Shown piece after piece: positions 14,211-22,386 of a DNA stretch of 24,701 nt. The stretch lies in assembly GCA_024692105.1 (NCBI GenBank), contig JAILMZ010000039.1, positions 1 through 24,701 of the forward strand. The letters are read 5' to 3'. Every line of letters starts with the position of its first letter. Position 1 is the stretch's first letter. Below the pieces are notes generated by a model that made no database searches, had not been told where the DNA came from, and saw only the letters and a program-made list of their open reading frames with translations. Made by a program: the position numbers and the translations under genes. The DNA comes from Saccharofermentans sp. (GTDB lineage Bacteria; Bacillota_A; Clostridia; Saccharofermentanales; Saccharofermentanaceae).

Positions 14211-14729
14211 CTATATCGGATATCCGTTTGCATCGAGCCACATGACAACATCTGCCACGCTCCACTCAGAGTAATTTCCGCTGCCGAAAACAGACACTTC
14301 CGCGTTGTTCCTGACCAGCGCGAAATCCGGTACCGCGTAGATGCCGAATGTCGATGTCAGATCAGTATACTGACTCTGGTCGAGCGCAACGACTACAAGT
14401 CTGCCTTCCTCTGCTTCCGCTATGTCTTCCACTGCCGCGGTGATGCCCCAGCCGGAGGAATCGAGCGCATTGTAGAAGTACAAAAGAAATGTCGTGTCCG
14501 GTACTTTGAGCAGCTGCTCAAGATCCGTTACTTCCCTGTACTGTATCCCGTAAAGCGCATTGCCTTCTTCATCGAACTCTCCTTCGACCGGCTCATAGAC
14601 CATGCATATAGCAGGTGCTTCGTAATCGTATTCGCCGAGGTAGTCTTCGACTTTGGCAGGCGCGCTGCAGGAGCAGAGCAGGGCTGTCATAAGCGTTGCC
14701 GCAAGGTAAACGCTTAGTACCTTTCTCAT
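14211..14729 (-). CDS. Thioredoxin-fold lipoprotein without CXXC
   Basis: The 172-residue product begins with a signal peptide ending in a lipobox (LLCSC, lipidated Cys probably 21), so it should be anchored outside the cytoplasmic membrane. From about residue 75 a thioredoxin-like pattern is visible: a beta strand TTFLLYFYNA, a helix where CXXC would be expected but which reads LDSSGWG, a strand RLVVVALDQSQY, and FGIYAVPDFALVRNN with the cis-Pro loop. Without the cysteines it cannot act as a thiol oxidoreductase; a binding or chaperone role is possible (inference). The ATG at 14729 overlaps the mrp stop (ATGA), which implies translational coupling. The fold assignment is from pattern only. 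Confidence 0.72.
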   Translation of the reverse strand: MRKVLSVYLAATLMTALLCSCSAPAKVEDYLGEYDYEAPAICMVYEPVEGEFDEEGNALYGIQYREVTDLEQLLKVPDTTFLLYFYNALDSSGWGITAAVEDIAEAEEGRLVVVALDQSQYTDLTSTFGIYAVPDFALVRNNAEVSVFGSGNYSEWSVADVVMWLDANGYPI

Positions 14730-15589
14730 GACTTTACCAGATCGAGGCACATCTTTGCAGTGCCCGTAAGAAGACCGTCAGCGACGTCTTCCGCCCTGCC
14801 GGAATCCACGAGTTTGGTGACCTCGGGATCGAGCGGGAGCTTGTCCAATACCTTTGAACCGATCTCTGCTGCCGACTTCTCAAGGTTGGTTCCGTCACCG
14901 TAGAGTCTTATCTCCTTGCCGCAGTCGGGGCACTTGATATAGCTCATGTTCTCGACAAGGCCCAATACCGGAACGTTCATCATGGAAGCCATGTTCCTTG
15001 CCTTGTTGACGATCATGGATACGAGATCCTGGCTCGTGGCAACGAGGACGATGCCGTCGATCGGGATGGCCTGGAATACGGTAAGAGGAACATCACCCGT
15101 GCCCGGAGGCATATCGATGAGAAGTACATCCAGCATTCCCCAGTCGGTCTGTCCCCAGAACTGCCTTACGAGCGAGTTGAGAACGGGACCTCTCCAGATA
15201 ACCGGTGCTTCTTTGTTATCGAGCATAAGGTTGACGCTTACGGCCTTGATGCCTGTCTTTGATTCAGCGGGAAGGATATAGCCGTCCTCTGTTCCCCTGA
15301 GATTATCTTCAAAACCGAAAGACTGCGGGATCGAAGGACCGGTAACGTCCGCATCCATGATGCCTACCTTTAAGCCCTGACGTGCAAGAGATACCGCAAG
15401 TACGGATGTGACGAAGGACTTGCCTACGCCGCCCTTGCCGCTGGCGATACCGATGACTCTTGTTATGTGTGAACCCGATGAGAGCGGCTCTTTTGCAGGT
15501 GCGGAAGAAGCTGCTCCATTAGCCGTGGGACATGTGTCCTGTGAAGTACAACCACCCTTTGAAGGGCATGAATCGCATGCTGATGACAT
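14726..15589 (-). CDS. mrp: Mrp/NBP35-family Fe-S cluster carrier ATPase
   Basis: A 287-residue P-loop ATPase of the Mrp/ApbC/NBP35 family, which binds and hands on Fe-S clusters to apoproteins in the cytoplasm. Features in order: an N-terminal Cys-rich tail (C5, C8, C14, C20), a Ser/Ala linker, the deviant Walker A GKGGVGKS at 51-58, MDADVTGPSIP near 78-88, LLIDMPPGTGD near 156-166, and the cluster-binding CPDC at 220-223. The N-terminal cysteine cluster resembles that of NBP35-type proteins and is absent from enterobacterial ApbC. The ATG at 15589 has GGAGG six bases upstream. It is followed by the thioredoxin-like lipoprotein gene with a 4-base overlap. Confidence 0.93.
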   Translation of the reverse strand: MSSACDSCPSKGGCTSQDTCPTANGAASSAPAKEPLSSGSHITRVIGIASGKGGVGKSFVTSVLAVSLARQGLKVGIMDADVTGPSIPQSFGFEDNLRGTEDGYILPAESKTGIKAVSVNLMLDNKEAPVIWRGPVLNSLVRQFWGQTDWGMLDVLLIDMPPGTGDVPLTVFQAIPIDGIVLVATSQDLVSMIVNKARNMASMMNVPVLGLVENMSYIKCPDCGKEIRLYGDGTNLEKSAAEIGSKVLDKLPLDPEVTKLVDSGRAEDVADGLLTGTAKMCLDLVKS

Positions 15590-15617
15590 ATAATGCCTCC
15601 TTAATAATTACGCGCCT

Positions 15618-15647
15618 ATTATAACTGAACGGACTTTCTTATTCCAA
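15618..15647 (-). promoter_or_regulatory. Promoter of mrp
   Basis: TTGGAA (15642-15647) and TATAAT (15618-15623), 18 bases apart on the minus strand. The -35 box lies in the last codons of the CmpB-like gene, so mrp and the genes behind it can be expressed apart from the upstream four genes. Confidence 0.6.
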
Positions 15648-16661
15648 TTCGCCGGGGATACCGTCGGCATCTGCTTCTGCTGCGGACAGGAGTTCTGCTT
15701 CGAGTTCCGCAATGTCCGGTTCTTCACTTGCATAGATACCGTGTTCTTTGTATCTGACCAGTTTCTTAAGCCTTGTGAGAGCAGAGGAAGGAAGATCTCC
15801 TACCGTTGAAACGATCGCGAGCACACGCTGCTCCGAATACTTGAAGGAATTGATGAATGTATCCCTTGTGTTTGCAGCAGCCTTCCTTGCGAGCCTGAAG
15901 CTCTCCATCTCCGCATCGGTGAACTGCTCTGCAAATGCTCTCTCCTCAGCCCTGTGGGTTGCCGCAAGTTCCCTCTCTGCCTTGCGGTTCTCGAGTATGA
16001 GTTTCCTGTATTCGTCGTAGTGCTTCTTTGTAGGTTCGCTCACGGTGATTATCGTATCGACACTGCCGTAGATCTGTTCACCGATCTTATCCGATACGAC
16101 CTTAACGCCGGAAGTAACACGCGCAAAAGCAGCGAGCTTCTTCCTGAATCCGATGATCGTTCCTATTGTGGTAATGATGTCTATTACCATCAGCAGGGTA
16201 AACAGCGAGAGTACGATGACCTTTGCGATGTACGGGATCTGGTTAACCAGCCAGAGCACAGCCGGATGCAGGACATAGAGTCCCAGAGAGCATGCGATGC
16301 CCCAGTAGATGTAGAACCTGAGGCAGATGTAGCCTCTGAAGTTGAGCTTGTATTCCGAATAGTCCCACCATCTCATGTGGAAGGTGTGATACAGGATGAT
16401 GCCTGCGATCAGTTCGACTATGGTTGCCGCGGTGGCAGATCCGAAGAAGACGATGAAGAAGTTTCCCACGAACGGATTGAGCAGCCAAATCGCCGCATAG
16501 AATCCGAGTCCGTATACCGGGCAGAGCGGGCCTGCCAGAAATCCTCTGTTGATGAACTTACCTTCCGTCACGCCGTAATATACGACTTCGACTATCCAGC
16601 CGACAAAGCTGTATATGAAGAACATCGTATAGGACTCGAGGAACGGATAAGGAAGTATCAT
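15639..16661 (-). CDS. CmpB-like membrane protein (putative ABC transporter type IV family, PF06541)
   Basis: The 340-residue protein has about five to six membrane helices in its first 175 residues and the hallmarks of the PF06541 family: NRGFLAGPLCPVYGLG at 38-53 and the WWDYSEYKLNFRGYICLRF region at 98-116 ahead of WG. The family name suggests transport, but the biochemical role is unknown and no ATPase partner is adjacent. The remaining half (about 175-340) is hydrophilic and charged, with a helical Arg/Glu/Ala-rich stretch (about 220-265) and an acidic end, so it is probably a cytoplasmic tail. The ATG at 16661 overlaps the methyltransferase stop (ATGA); GAGGG lies about ten bases upstream. 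Confidence 0.82.
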   Translation of the reverse strand: MILPYPFLESYTMFFIYSFVGWIVEVVYYGVTEGKFINRGFLAGPLCPVYGLGFYAAIWLLNPFVGNFFIVFFGSATAATIVELIAGIILYHTFHMRWWDYSEYKLNFRGYICLRFYIYWGIACSLGLYVLHPAVLWLVNQIPYIAKVIVLSLFTLLMVIDIITTIGTIIGFRKKLAAFARVTSGVKVVSDKIGEQIYGSVDTIITVSEPTKKHYDEYRKLILENRKAERELAATHRAEERAFAEQFTDAEMESFRLARKAAANTRDTFINSFKYSEQRVLAIVSTVGDLPSSALTRLKKLVRYKEHGIYASEEPDIAELEAELLSAAEADADGIPGELE

Positions 16662-17272
16662 TGCTTTGTCGCCCTCATGATGTGGTAGCCGCCGTCAGTT
16701 GCGACATTATCGCAGTTGCCGAAGAGCTCCGTGAGTTTCGCTTTCGTGGACGGCGCGCCCTGTTTGCGCTGGAGGACAACATAAAGACATCCTCCCTGTT
16801 CGAGCCTGCCGTATGCTTCTTCGTAGAATCTGAACACGGTCTGCTTGCCTGCCCTTACGGGAGGATTGGTAAGGATCGTGTCGAAAAGGATCCCTTCGGG
16901 AAGCTCCGCCGTTACATCGCTTACGAGGAAATCGCAGTCGACATTATTGTCCCTTGCGTTATCGTTAGCGAGAGCAACTGCGCGAGTATTAACATCGGTA
17001 CCGTAGACCTCGCATCTTGCAAAGTAACTCTTGAACGTGACTCCGACTATGCCGACGCCGCATCCGAGATCGAGCATGTGCATGGGCTTTACGCCGCGCT
17101 CCTTGATATCCTTTACGGATTCTTCGATGAGCAGGTCAGTACCGAAGTCGACGCCGTTCCTGGAGAACACGGACGTGTCCGTGGTAAAGGTCAGGTTGCG
17201 GTTAAGACCTGTATACTTGAAGGTCTTCTTATCGCTTGCTGTAGTCGGTACTGATTCGAAATACTGTGGCAT
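16658..17272 (-). CDS. RsmC-like class I SAM-dependent methyltransferase
   Basis: A 204-residue methyltransferase of the RsmC/RlmG small-domain type. Motif I DLGCGVGIVG lies at 68-77, GTDVNTRAVALANDNA at 91-106, and the catalytic NPP in LTNPPVRAGK at 135-143. FSRNGVDFGTDLLIE (36-50) is also typical. Relatives methylate a guanine N2 in ribosomal RNA; single-domain Bacillota versions (YbxB-like) are annotated as 16S rRNA methyltransferases, though the exact base is not known from sequence. The ATG at 17272 overlaps the queT stop by one base (TGATG), so the two genes are coupled. The neighbouring queuosine-precursor transporter offers a loose RNA-modification context. Confidence 0.87.
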   Translation of the reverse strand: MPQYFESVPTTASDKKTFKYTGLNRNLTFTTDTSVFSRNGVDFGTDLLIEESVKDIKERGVKPMHMLDLGCGVGIVGVTFKSYFARCEVYGTDVNTRAVALANDNARDNNVDCDFLVSDVTAELPEGILFDTILTNPPVRAGKQTVFRFYEEAYGRLEQGGCLYVVLQRKQGAPSTKAKLTELFGNCDNVATDGGYHIMRATKQ

Positions 17273-17799
17273 CAGAGCATGTCCTTGATCTTTGTCTTCT
17301 TGATGAGCACGATGAGCGGCAAACCGAGTACGACAAGAAGTGCCGCCTCAGAACCTGCAACCTCGAGCATGCTGATGGCCACTACCTGTGCGGTGATAAC
17401 GGAAGAACCGTCCGCAAGAAGGAACGGCAGATAACCGCCTACGATAAGTCCGTTAGCGACTACGGGCGGGATGATTCCGAGGTAAGGGCTGACCTTGCCG
17501 ATCCAGTATGACAGGAAACCTGCGATAAGGGTGGCAAGAGTGCCGAAGATGATGTCTATCGGGCCTAAGTTGCCGGGGTTAAAAAGGTTTGCCAAAAAGC
17601 ATCCGAGTGTTACGCCCGGGATCGTGCCCAGTGAAAATATCGGGAGCACGGTGAGCACTTCCGCAAGTCTTACCTGGATGGTGCCGTAAGCGATCTGAGC
17701 GAACGGGAGCGTAAGCACGACGTACAGCGCTGCGATGATTCCGTTGAATACGATGAATCTTATCCTGCGCTTGTTCTTTGTTGATTCTGATTCTGCCAC
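17272..17799 (-). CDS. queT: Queuosine-precursor ECF transporter S-component QueT
   Basis: A 175-residue protein with about five or six membrane helices, matching the QueT family: IAYGTIQVRLAEVLTVLPIF (39-58), then GCFLANLFNPGNLGPIDIIFG and TLATLIAG. QueT is thought to import a 7-deazaguanine queuosine precursor (preQ0/preQ1) with the shared ECF energising module, which is not in this window. The start is GTG at 17799, with GGAG about 11 bases upstream and no ATG in the first part of the frame. It lies 25 bases after the oxidoreductase gene, and no preQ1 riboswitch fits in that gap, so expression probably depends on the promoter at 18821-18849. Confidence 0.88.
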   Translation of the reverse strand: MAESESTKNKRRIRFIVFNGIIAALYVVLTLPFAQIAYGTIQVRLAEVLTVLPIFSLGTIPGVTLGCFLANLFNPGNLGPIDIIFGTLATLIAGFLSYWIGKVSPYLGIIPPVVANGLIVGGYLPFLLADGSSVITAQVVAISMLEVAGSEAALLVVLGLPLIVLIKKTKIKDML

Positions 17800-17824
17800 T
17801 TCTTTTCTTACTCCAAATCTATAT

Positions 17825-18784
17825 TCACATCATCGAACGGACGGTATCGCCTATCCTGGCGATCATCGATGTTCTGTGCCAAGGCATCTCGGGGCACTGT
17901 ATGCGGCCCTTCTCTATCGCATTCATGCAGGCACGCATCTCATGCACCAGGCCTGCGTAGAACTCGCCCTCGGCATCGCAGGCTTCAATGAGCTCGTCGT
18001 CGCCCGTGAGCAGTTCTATGCGTCTGTAGTTATTAACGTTAGTGATGACGATCTTTCCCTTCTCACCTACGATGGAAGCATTCTTATCGGTGTTCGCATC
18101 CATCGTGACATAAAGGTTTGCCATTGCCTCGCCGCCTTCGGTCTCAAGAATGTATGCCGTATCCCTGTCGCATCCTGTGGACAGACGTCTTGCGAAAACT
18201 CTTGATACGTTCAGGTTATCGCCCAGGAAAGAAAGCGCGAAGTTGGTCGTATATACTCCGAGATCAAGATAAGCACCGCCGCCTAAGGTCGGGTCGTAAA
18301 GTCTCTTTACTTCCGTAAGGTCATATCCGAGATTGGCGGAAACATACTTGACCGCGCCGATCCTGCCTTCGTCGATCCATTCCTTCATCTTTTGGTGAAG
18401 AGGCATGAAGTTGGGCCACATTCCCTCGCAGACAAAGATGCCGCGGTTCTTGGCTTCGGTAAAGATGCTGTCGGTCTCGGCATTGCTCATCGCAAACGGC
18501 TTCTCGATAAGAACGTTCTTATGTTCCTTGATGCATGTGATTGCATTCTCATAGTGGCATGTGTTGGGAGTGGCGATATAGATGAGATCGATATCCTTTG
18601 CCGCAGCAAGCTTCTCATAGCCTGTATAGACCTTCGCGTCCTCGCAGTGAGCCTTGGCGAATTTCTTACCCTTATTCCTGTCGCGGGACGCAACACCTGC
18701 GATCGTTATGTCAGGATCTCCCTTGAGCGCATCTGCCATCCTGGCAGACATCGTTCCGCATCCGATAATACCGATATTGAACAT
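17825..18784 (-). CDS. Gfo/Idh/MocA-family oxidoreductase
   Basis: A 319-residue NAD(P)-dependent dehydrogenase. The Rossmann start GIIGCGTMSARMADAL (5-20), the catalytic-lysine motif EKP at 94-96, and GGGAYLDLGVY at 168-178 define the family; the last pattern is that of the dihydrodiol dehydrogenase/anhydrofructose reductase branch, which acts on sugars or sugar-like diols. The substrate cannot be told from sequence, and the neighbours (queT, a methyltransferase) give no hint. The ATG at 18784 has AGAGAGG about six bases upstream. It is the first gene of the transcript from the promoter at 18821-18849 and diverges from the DMT exporter gene. Confidence 0.9.
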   Translation of the reverse strand: MFNIGIIGCGTMSARMADALKGDPDITIAGVASRDRNKGKKFAKAHCEDAKVYTGYEKLAAAKDIDLIYIATPNTCHYENAITCIKEHKNVLIEKPFAMSNAETDSIFTEAKNRGIFVCEGMWPNFMPLHQKMKEWIDEGRIGAVKYVSANLGYDLTEVKRLYDPTLGGGAYLDLGVYTTNFALSFLGDNLNVSRVFARRLSTGCDRDTAYILETEGGEAMANLYVTMDANTDKNASIVGEKGKIVITNVNNYRRIELLTGDDELIEACDAEGEFYAGLVHEMRACMNAIEKGRIQCPEMPWHRTSMIARIGDTVRSMM

Positions 18785-18820
18785 ACAATGCCTCTCTTAT
18801 TTAAAATATAAGCACAACCC

Positions 18821-18849
18821 ATTGTATTTGGGGCGGGCGCAAGTGTCAA
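18821..18849 (-). promoter_or_regulatory. Sigma-A promoter of the oxidoreductase-queT operon
   Basis: TTGACA (18844-18849) and TACAAT (18821-18826) with a 17-base spacer on the minus strand, about 37 bases before the ATG. Confidence 0.85.
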
Positions 18850-18869
18850 ATCACAGTTTTCTGATATTT

Positions 18870-18894
18870 GGCCGCACTTGAAGTTTACGCGGCC
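18870..18894. repeat. GGCCGC/GCGGCC inverted repeat around the DMT -35 box
   Basis: Perfect 6-bp arms GGCCGC (18870-18875) and GCGGCC (18889-18894), 13 bases apart, bracket the -35 box of the DMT gene, a likely operator position. Confidence 0.45.
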
Positions 18895-18906
18895 TAATAA
18901 TAAAAT
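18878..18906 (+). promoter_or_regulatory. Sigma-A promoter of the DMT exporter gene
   Basis: TTGAAG (18878-18883) and TAAAAT (18901-18906), 17 bases apart on the plus strand. The -10 box ends only eight bases before the ATG at 18915. Confidence 0.65.
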
Positions 18907-18914
18907 CTTACATC

Positions 18915-19826
18915 ATGTTCAAGGATATGGCGCCAAGGAAAAAGGGTATTATATACCTTCTCATATCAGCCTTTGCATTCGCCGTAATGGCGCTGTTCAT
19001 CAACCTCGCCGGAGACATGCCGGTCTTCATGAAGGCATTCTTCAGGAACGTCGTCGCGTGCATCATCACGATCCCGATGCTTATCAAGTCGCCCGAGAAG
19101 TTCCACATGAAGAAGGGCAGTTTCAAGTACCTGTTCCTGCGCGCCGCTTTCGGAACCGTAGGCATCGTATGCAACTTCTATGCGATATCCGAGATCAACA
19201 TCGCAGACGCGCTCATCTTAAACAAGCTCTCACCTTTCTTCGCGATAATCGCATCCATCTTCGTACTCAAGGAGATCGCCAACGGCCACCAGTGGCTTGC
19301 CATATGCACCGCTCTTGTTGGCGCTATATTCGTGATCAAGCCGACTTTCCTTCTCGGAGGAATGACCAGCGAAGGTGTCTTTCCGGGCATCATCGGATTC
19401 ATCGGCGGAGCATCTGCGGGCATCGCTTATACGTTCCTTAGAAAACTCAGTCTTAACGGCGAGCGCAAAGCACTTATCGTCGCTTTCTTCTCGGCCTTCT
19501 CGTGCATCGCCTGCATACCGTTCATCATCACGAACTTCCAGCCCATAACCATCCCGCAGCTTCTCTGCTGCATCGGTGCCGGCATTGCTGCCTGCACGGG
19601 CCAGTTCACCATCACGGCAGCTTACGCCGCATGCCCTGCAAAAGAGATCTCTATCTACGATTATTCGACGGTCATCTTCGCGGCCATACTCGGAATGCTG
19701 TTCCTCGGAGAAGTGCCGGATTATCTCAGCATAATAGGATACGTGATAATCATCGGATCATCCGTATATGCTTTTCTTTACAACAACGGGTATCTTACGA
19801 AGAAGTCAAACGCTGCGGACAGCTGA
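18915..19826 (+). CDS. DMT-superfamily (EamA) transporter
   Basis: A 303-residue integral membrane protein with ten hydrophobic segments arranged as two EamA repeats (about 10-140 and 155-292). The start GIIYLLISAFAFAVMALFINLAG, the FRN at 43-45, NFYAISEINIADALILNKLSPFF and the second-half YDYSTVIFAAILGMLFLGE are typical. Members export metabolites such as amino acids or nucleosides; the substrate here is unknown. Two starts are possible: ATG at 18915 or ATG at 18927 (MAPRKKG). Neither has a proper Shine-Dalgarno, and the promoter implies a leader of only a few bases for the first. Its last 21 bases overlap the end of trpA on the other strand. Confidence 0.88.
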   Translation: MFKDMAPRKKGIIYLLISAFAFAVMALFINLAGDMPVFMKAFFRNVVACIITIPMLIKSPEKFHMKKGSFKYLFLRAAFGTVGIVCNFYAISEINIADALILNKLSPFFAIIASIFVLKEIANGHQWLAICTALVGAIFVIKPTFLLGGMTSEGVFPGIIGFIGGASAGIAYTFLRKLSLNGERKALIVAFFSAFSCIACIPFIITNFQPITIPQLLCCIGAGIAACTGQFTITAAYAACPAKEISIYDYSTVIFAAILGMLFLGEVPDYLSIIGYVIIIGSSVYAFLYNNGYLTKKSNAADS

Positions 19827-20588
19827 TACCATCGACCTCACATACTCTTCGACATGATCGGGCGCATCCTTGCCGTACTCGGCGAGGATCTTTACGATTG
19901 CCGAACCTACGATCGCACCGTCAGCACTCTGTACCATCTGCTTAGCCTGCTCGGGCGTGGATATGCCGAAACCAACCGCGCAGGGAACCTTGGCAAACTC
20001 TTTTATTTTCTCGCAGAGTGCGTGTATGTCAGTCGTGATGCTGCTCCTTACGCCCGTTACGCCGAGACTCGATACGACATAGATGAAGCCTGTAGCATCG
20101 GACGCAATCTTCTGGATGCGGTCTTCAGAGGCGGGCGACACGAGCGAGATGAGGTCCATGTCATACTTCGCGAAAACGTCCGCGAACTCACCCTTCTCCT
20201 CATAAGGAACATCGGGCAGGATGCAGCCTGCGATGCCGCACTCTCTTGCCTTCTCGCAGAACCTCTCGGCACCGTATGAGAATACAACGTTGGCATATGT
20301 CATGAATACCATCGGGACCTTGACGCCGCGAACTTCGCGGAGGCGCTTTGCCATCTCGAAGATCTTGTCCGTGGTCGCACCTGCCTCGAGGGCTCTGATG
20401 CTCGCGGACTGGATGACGGGACCTTCGGCAGTCGGATCAGAAAACGGGATGCCGAGTTCGATAAGAGAGGCTCCTGCCTTCTCCATCCTTACAACGCATT
20501 CCTCGGTCGTCTCCAGGTCGGGATCGCCGCAGGTGATGAAAGGTATGAATGCTTTTCCGTTTGCAAAAGCAGAAGCTATATTACTCAT
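19806..20588 (-). CDS. trpA: Tryptophan synthase alpha chain
   Basis: TrpA cleaves indole-3-glycerol phosphate to indole, which passes through a tunnel to TrpB. The 260 residues carry the catalytic Glu44 ([12 protein letters not shown]49 in E. coli), while the position of the second catalytic acid (Asp60 in E. coli, LADGP) is Glu55 here (TAEGP). [13 protein letters not shown] and [10 protein letters not shown] are the phosphate-binding loops. The frame is open 12 codons further upstream inside trpB, but the ATG at 20588 has GGAG seven bases before it and overlaps trpB by eight bases. It is the last gene of the trp operon and ends inside the 3' end of the convergent DMT gene; no T-rich terminator is evident. 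Confidence 0.96.
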   Translation of the reverse strand: MSNIASAFANGKAFIPFITCGDPDLETTEECVVRMEKAGASLIELGIPFSDPTAEGPVIQSASIRALEAGATTDKIFEMAKRLREVRGVKVPMVFMTYANVVFSYGAERFCEKARECGIAGCILPDVPYEEKGEFADVFAKYDMDLISLVSPASEDRIQKIASDATGFIYVVSSLGVTGVRSSITTDIHALCEKIKEFAKVPCAVGFGISTPEQAKQMVQSADGAIVGSAIVKILAEYGKDAPDHVEEYVRSMVSAVRSV

Positions 20589-21771
20589 AGATGTTCTCCC
20601 CTCTGTAACGTGCAATGGCGGCAACGTCCTTGTCGCCTCTTCCGGAGATGGTGATGATCATGATCTTGTCCTTGGGAAGAGTCGGTGCGAGCTTCATGGC
20701 ATAGGCAACTGCGTGTGCCGATTCGATCGCGGGGATGACTCCCTCTGTCTTGGACAGATACTCGAAAGCATCTACCGCCTCGTCATCGGTGACTGCAACA
20801 TACTCAGCCCTTCCCGTATCGTGGAGCATCGCATGCTCAGGACCGATTCCGGGATAGTCAAGACCTGCTGAGATGGAATAAACGGGCGCGATCTGGCCGT
20901 ACTCGTTCTGGCAGAAATATGACTTCATGCCGTGGAAGATTCCAAGCTTGCCCGTGTTCAAAGTAGCAGCGGTCTCGAAGGTATCGATGCCCCTTCCCGC
21001 AGCCTCGCAGCCGATGAGCTTAACGCCTTCATCTTCTATATAGTGATAGAAGGAGCCGATCGCATTAGAACCGCCGCCGCAGCAAGCGAGAACATAATCG
21101 GGAAGCCTTCCCTCTTTCTCAAGGATCTGAGCCCTGGACTCTCTTGAGATTACCGCCTGGAAATCTCTTACGATTGTCGGGAAAGGATGAGGACCCATTA
21201 CCGAGCCTAAGCAGTAATGCGTATCGTCGATCCTGGAAGCCCATTCGCGCATCGTCGCGGATACCGCATCCTTAAGGGTAGCCGTGCCGTCCGTTACGGG
21301 AACGACGGAAGCACCGAGGAGCTTCATCCTGTACACGTTAAGTGCCTGGCGCTCCGTATCGACCTTACCCATGAAGACGACGCACTCCATGCCCATGAGA
21401 GCTGCAGCTGTTGCCGTTGCAACACCGTGCTGGCCTGCGCCTGTCTCTGCAATGAGCCTTGTCTTTCCCATCTTCTTTGCAAGAAGTGCCTGACCAAGAA
21501 CGTTATTGATCTTGTGGGAGCCTGTGTGGTTCAGATCTTCTCTCTTGAGATAGATCTTCGCACCGCCCAGATCCTTCGTCATCTTCTCAGCATAGTAGAG
21601 CCTTGAAGGTCTGCCCGCATACTCGTCATAGAGATACGTGAGTTCCTTGTTGAACTCGGGATCGTCCTTATAGTGGTTATAAGCTTCCTCAAGTTCCGTA
21701 ACGGCGTTCATCAGTGTCTCGGGGATGTACTGTCCTCCGTGAATGCCGAATCTTCCTTTTGAATCAGACAT
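20581..21771 (-). CDS. trpB: Tryptophan synthase beta chain
   Basis: TrpB condenses indole with serine using pyridoxal phosphate. The 396 residues are of normal length and carry [14 protein letters not shown] at the start, the PLP lysine K87 in [10 protein letters not shown], the catalytic E109 in ETGAGQHG, the phosphate-binding [10 protein letters not shown], and [11 protein letters not shown] near the end. It is the TrpB1 type that pairs with TrpA. The ATG at 21771 has AGAGG eight bases upstream. trpF lies 15 bases upstream, the largest gap in the visible operon; trpA starts within its last codons. Confidence 0.98.
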   Translation of the reverse strand: MSDSKGRFGIHGGQYIPETLMNAVTELEEAYNHYKDDPEFNKELTYLYDEYAGRPSRLYYAEKMTKDLGGAKIYLKREDLNHTGSHKINNVLGQALLAKKMGKTRLIAETGAGQHGVATATAAALMGMECVVFMGKVDTERQALNVYRMKLLGASVVPVTDGTATLKDAVSATMREWASRIDDTHYCLGSVMGPHPFPTIVRDFQAVISRESRAQILEKEGRLPDYVLACCGGGSNAIGSFYHYIEDEGVKLIGCEAAGRGIDTFETAATLNTGKLGIFHGMKSYFCQNEYGQIAPVYSISAGLDYPGIGPEHAMLHDTGRAEYVAVTDDEAVDAFEYLSKTEGVIPAIESAHAVAYAMKLAPTLPKDKIMIITISGRGDKDVAAIARYRGENIYE

Positions 21772-21786
21772 AGCTTTTTCCTCTTC

Positions 21787-22386
21787 TCACGCATTGCGCG
21801 TGTTATTTATGAATTCTTCTATCTTCTTTCCGTCTTTTACGCCTTCCGTCTCGACGCCCGAACTGACATCCAATGCGTAAGGCTTAAGTGTCTGCACCGC
21901 AAGTGCCGCGTTGTCCGGATCAAGTCCTCCCGCGAGGAAGAAGTCCCTGGTGCAGCCTGAGAGGATGTCCCAGTTGAACGTCTTGCCCGAGCCGACGCCG
22001 GGGTCAAACATTATCATATCGGCTTCTGATTTTTCCGCAAGTCTTACATCTTCATCAGAAGAAGGCTTGAACGCCTTGATGACCTTCTTTCCCGTGCGCT
22101 CTTTGACCTGCTTGATGTATTCATCATCTTCTTTGCCGTGAAGCTGTACGGCTGCCACACCGCTTGTCAGGACTGTATCGACAAGTTTGTCGATGTCTTC
22201 GTCAAGGAACACGCCGACGGAAATGATCTCCGGATCCAGAAGACTTACAAGTTCTCTGCCCTTCTCAGCTGTAACATATCTCTTGCTCGGTTCCCAGAAA
22301 ACGAATCCGCAGTACTCGGGCTTGTATGGATTTACAAGCTTTACGTCTTCTTCTCTCTTCAGTCCGCAGATCTTGATCTTAGTCAT
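21787..22386 (-). CDS. trpF: Phosphoribosylanthranilate isomerase
   Basis: TrpF converts phosphoribosylanthranilate to the 1-deoxyribulose form. The 199-residue TIM barrel carries KICGL with the general-base C7, GFVFWEPSKRYV (27-38), AVQLHG (79-84), the general-acid D128 in FDPGVGSGKTFNW, FFLAGGL, and DVSSGVE near the end. TrpF stands alone here, not fused to TrpC. The ATG at 22386 lies within the end of trpC (8-base overlap) and has only a weak ribosome binding site, so translation is probably coupled. Confidence 0.96.
   Translation of the reverse strand: MTKIKICGLKREEDVKLVNPYKPEYCGFVFWEPSKRYVTAEKGRELVSLLDPEIISVGVFLDEDIDKLVDTVLTSGVAAVQLHGKEDDEYIKQVKERTGKKVIKAFKPSSDEDVRLAEKSEADMIMFDPGVGSGKTFNWDILSGCTRDFFLAGGLDPDNAALAVQTLKPYALDVSSGVETEGVKDGKKIEEFINNTRNA

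Noticed and set aside
17800..17824. A preQ1 riboswitch ahead of queT
   Set aside because: The gap is only 25 bases and shows no preQ1 aptamer pattern.
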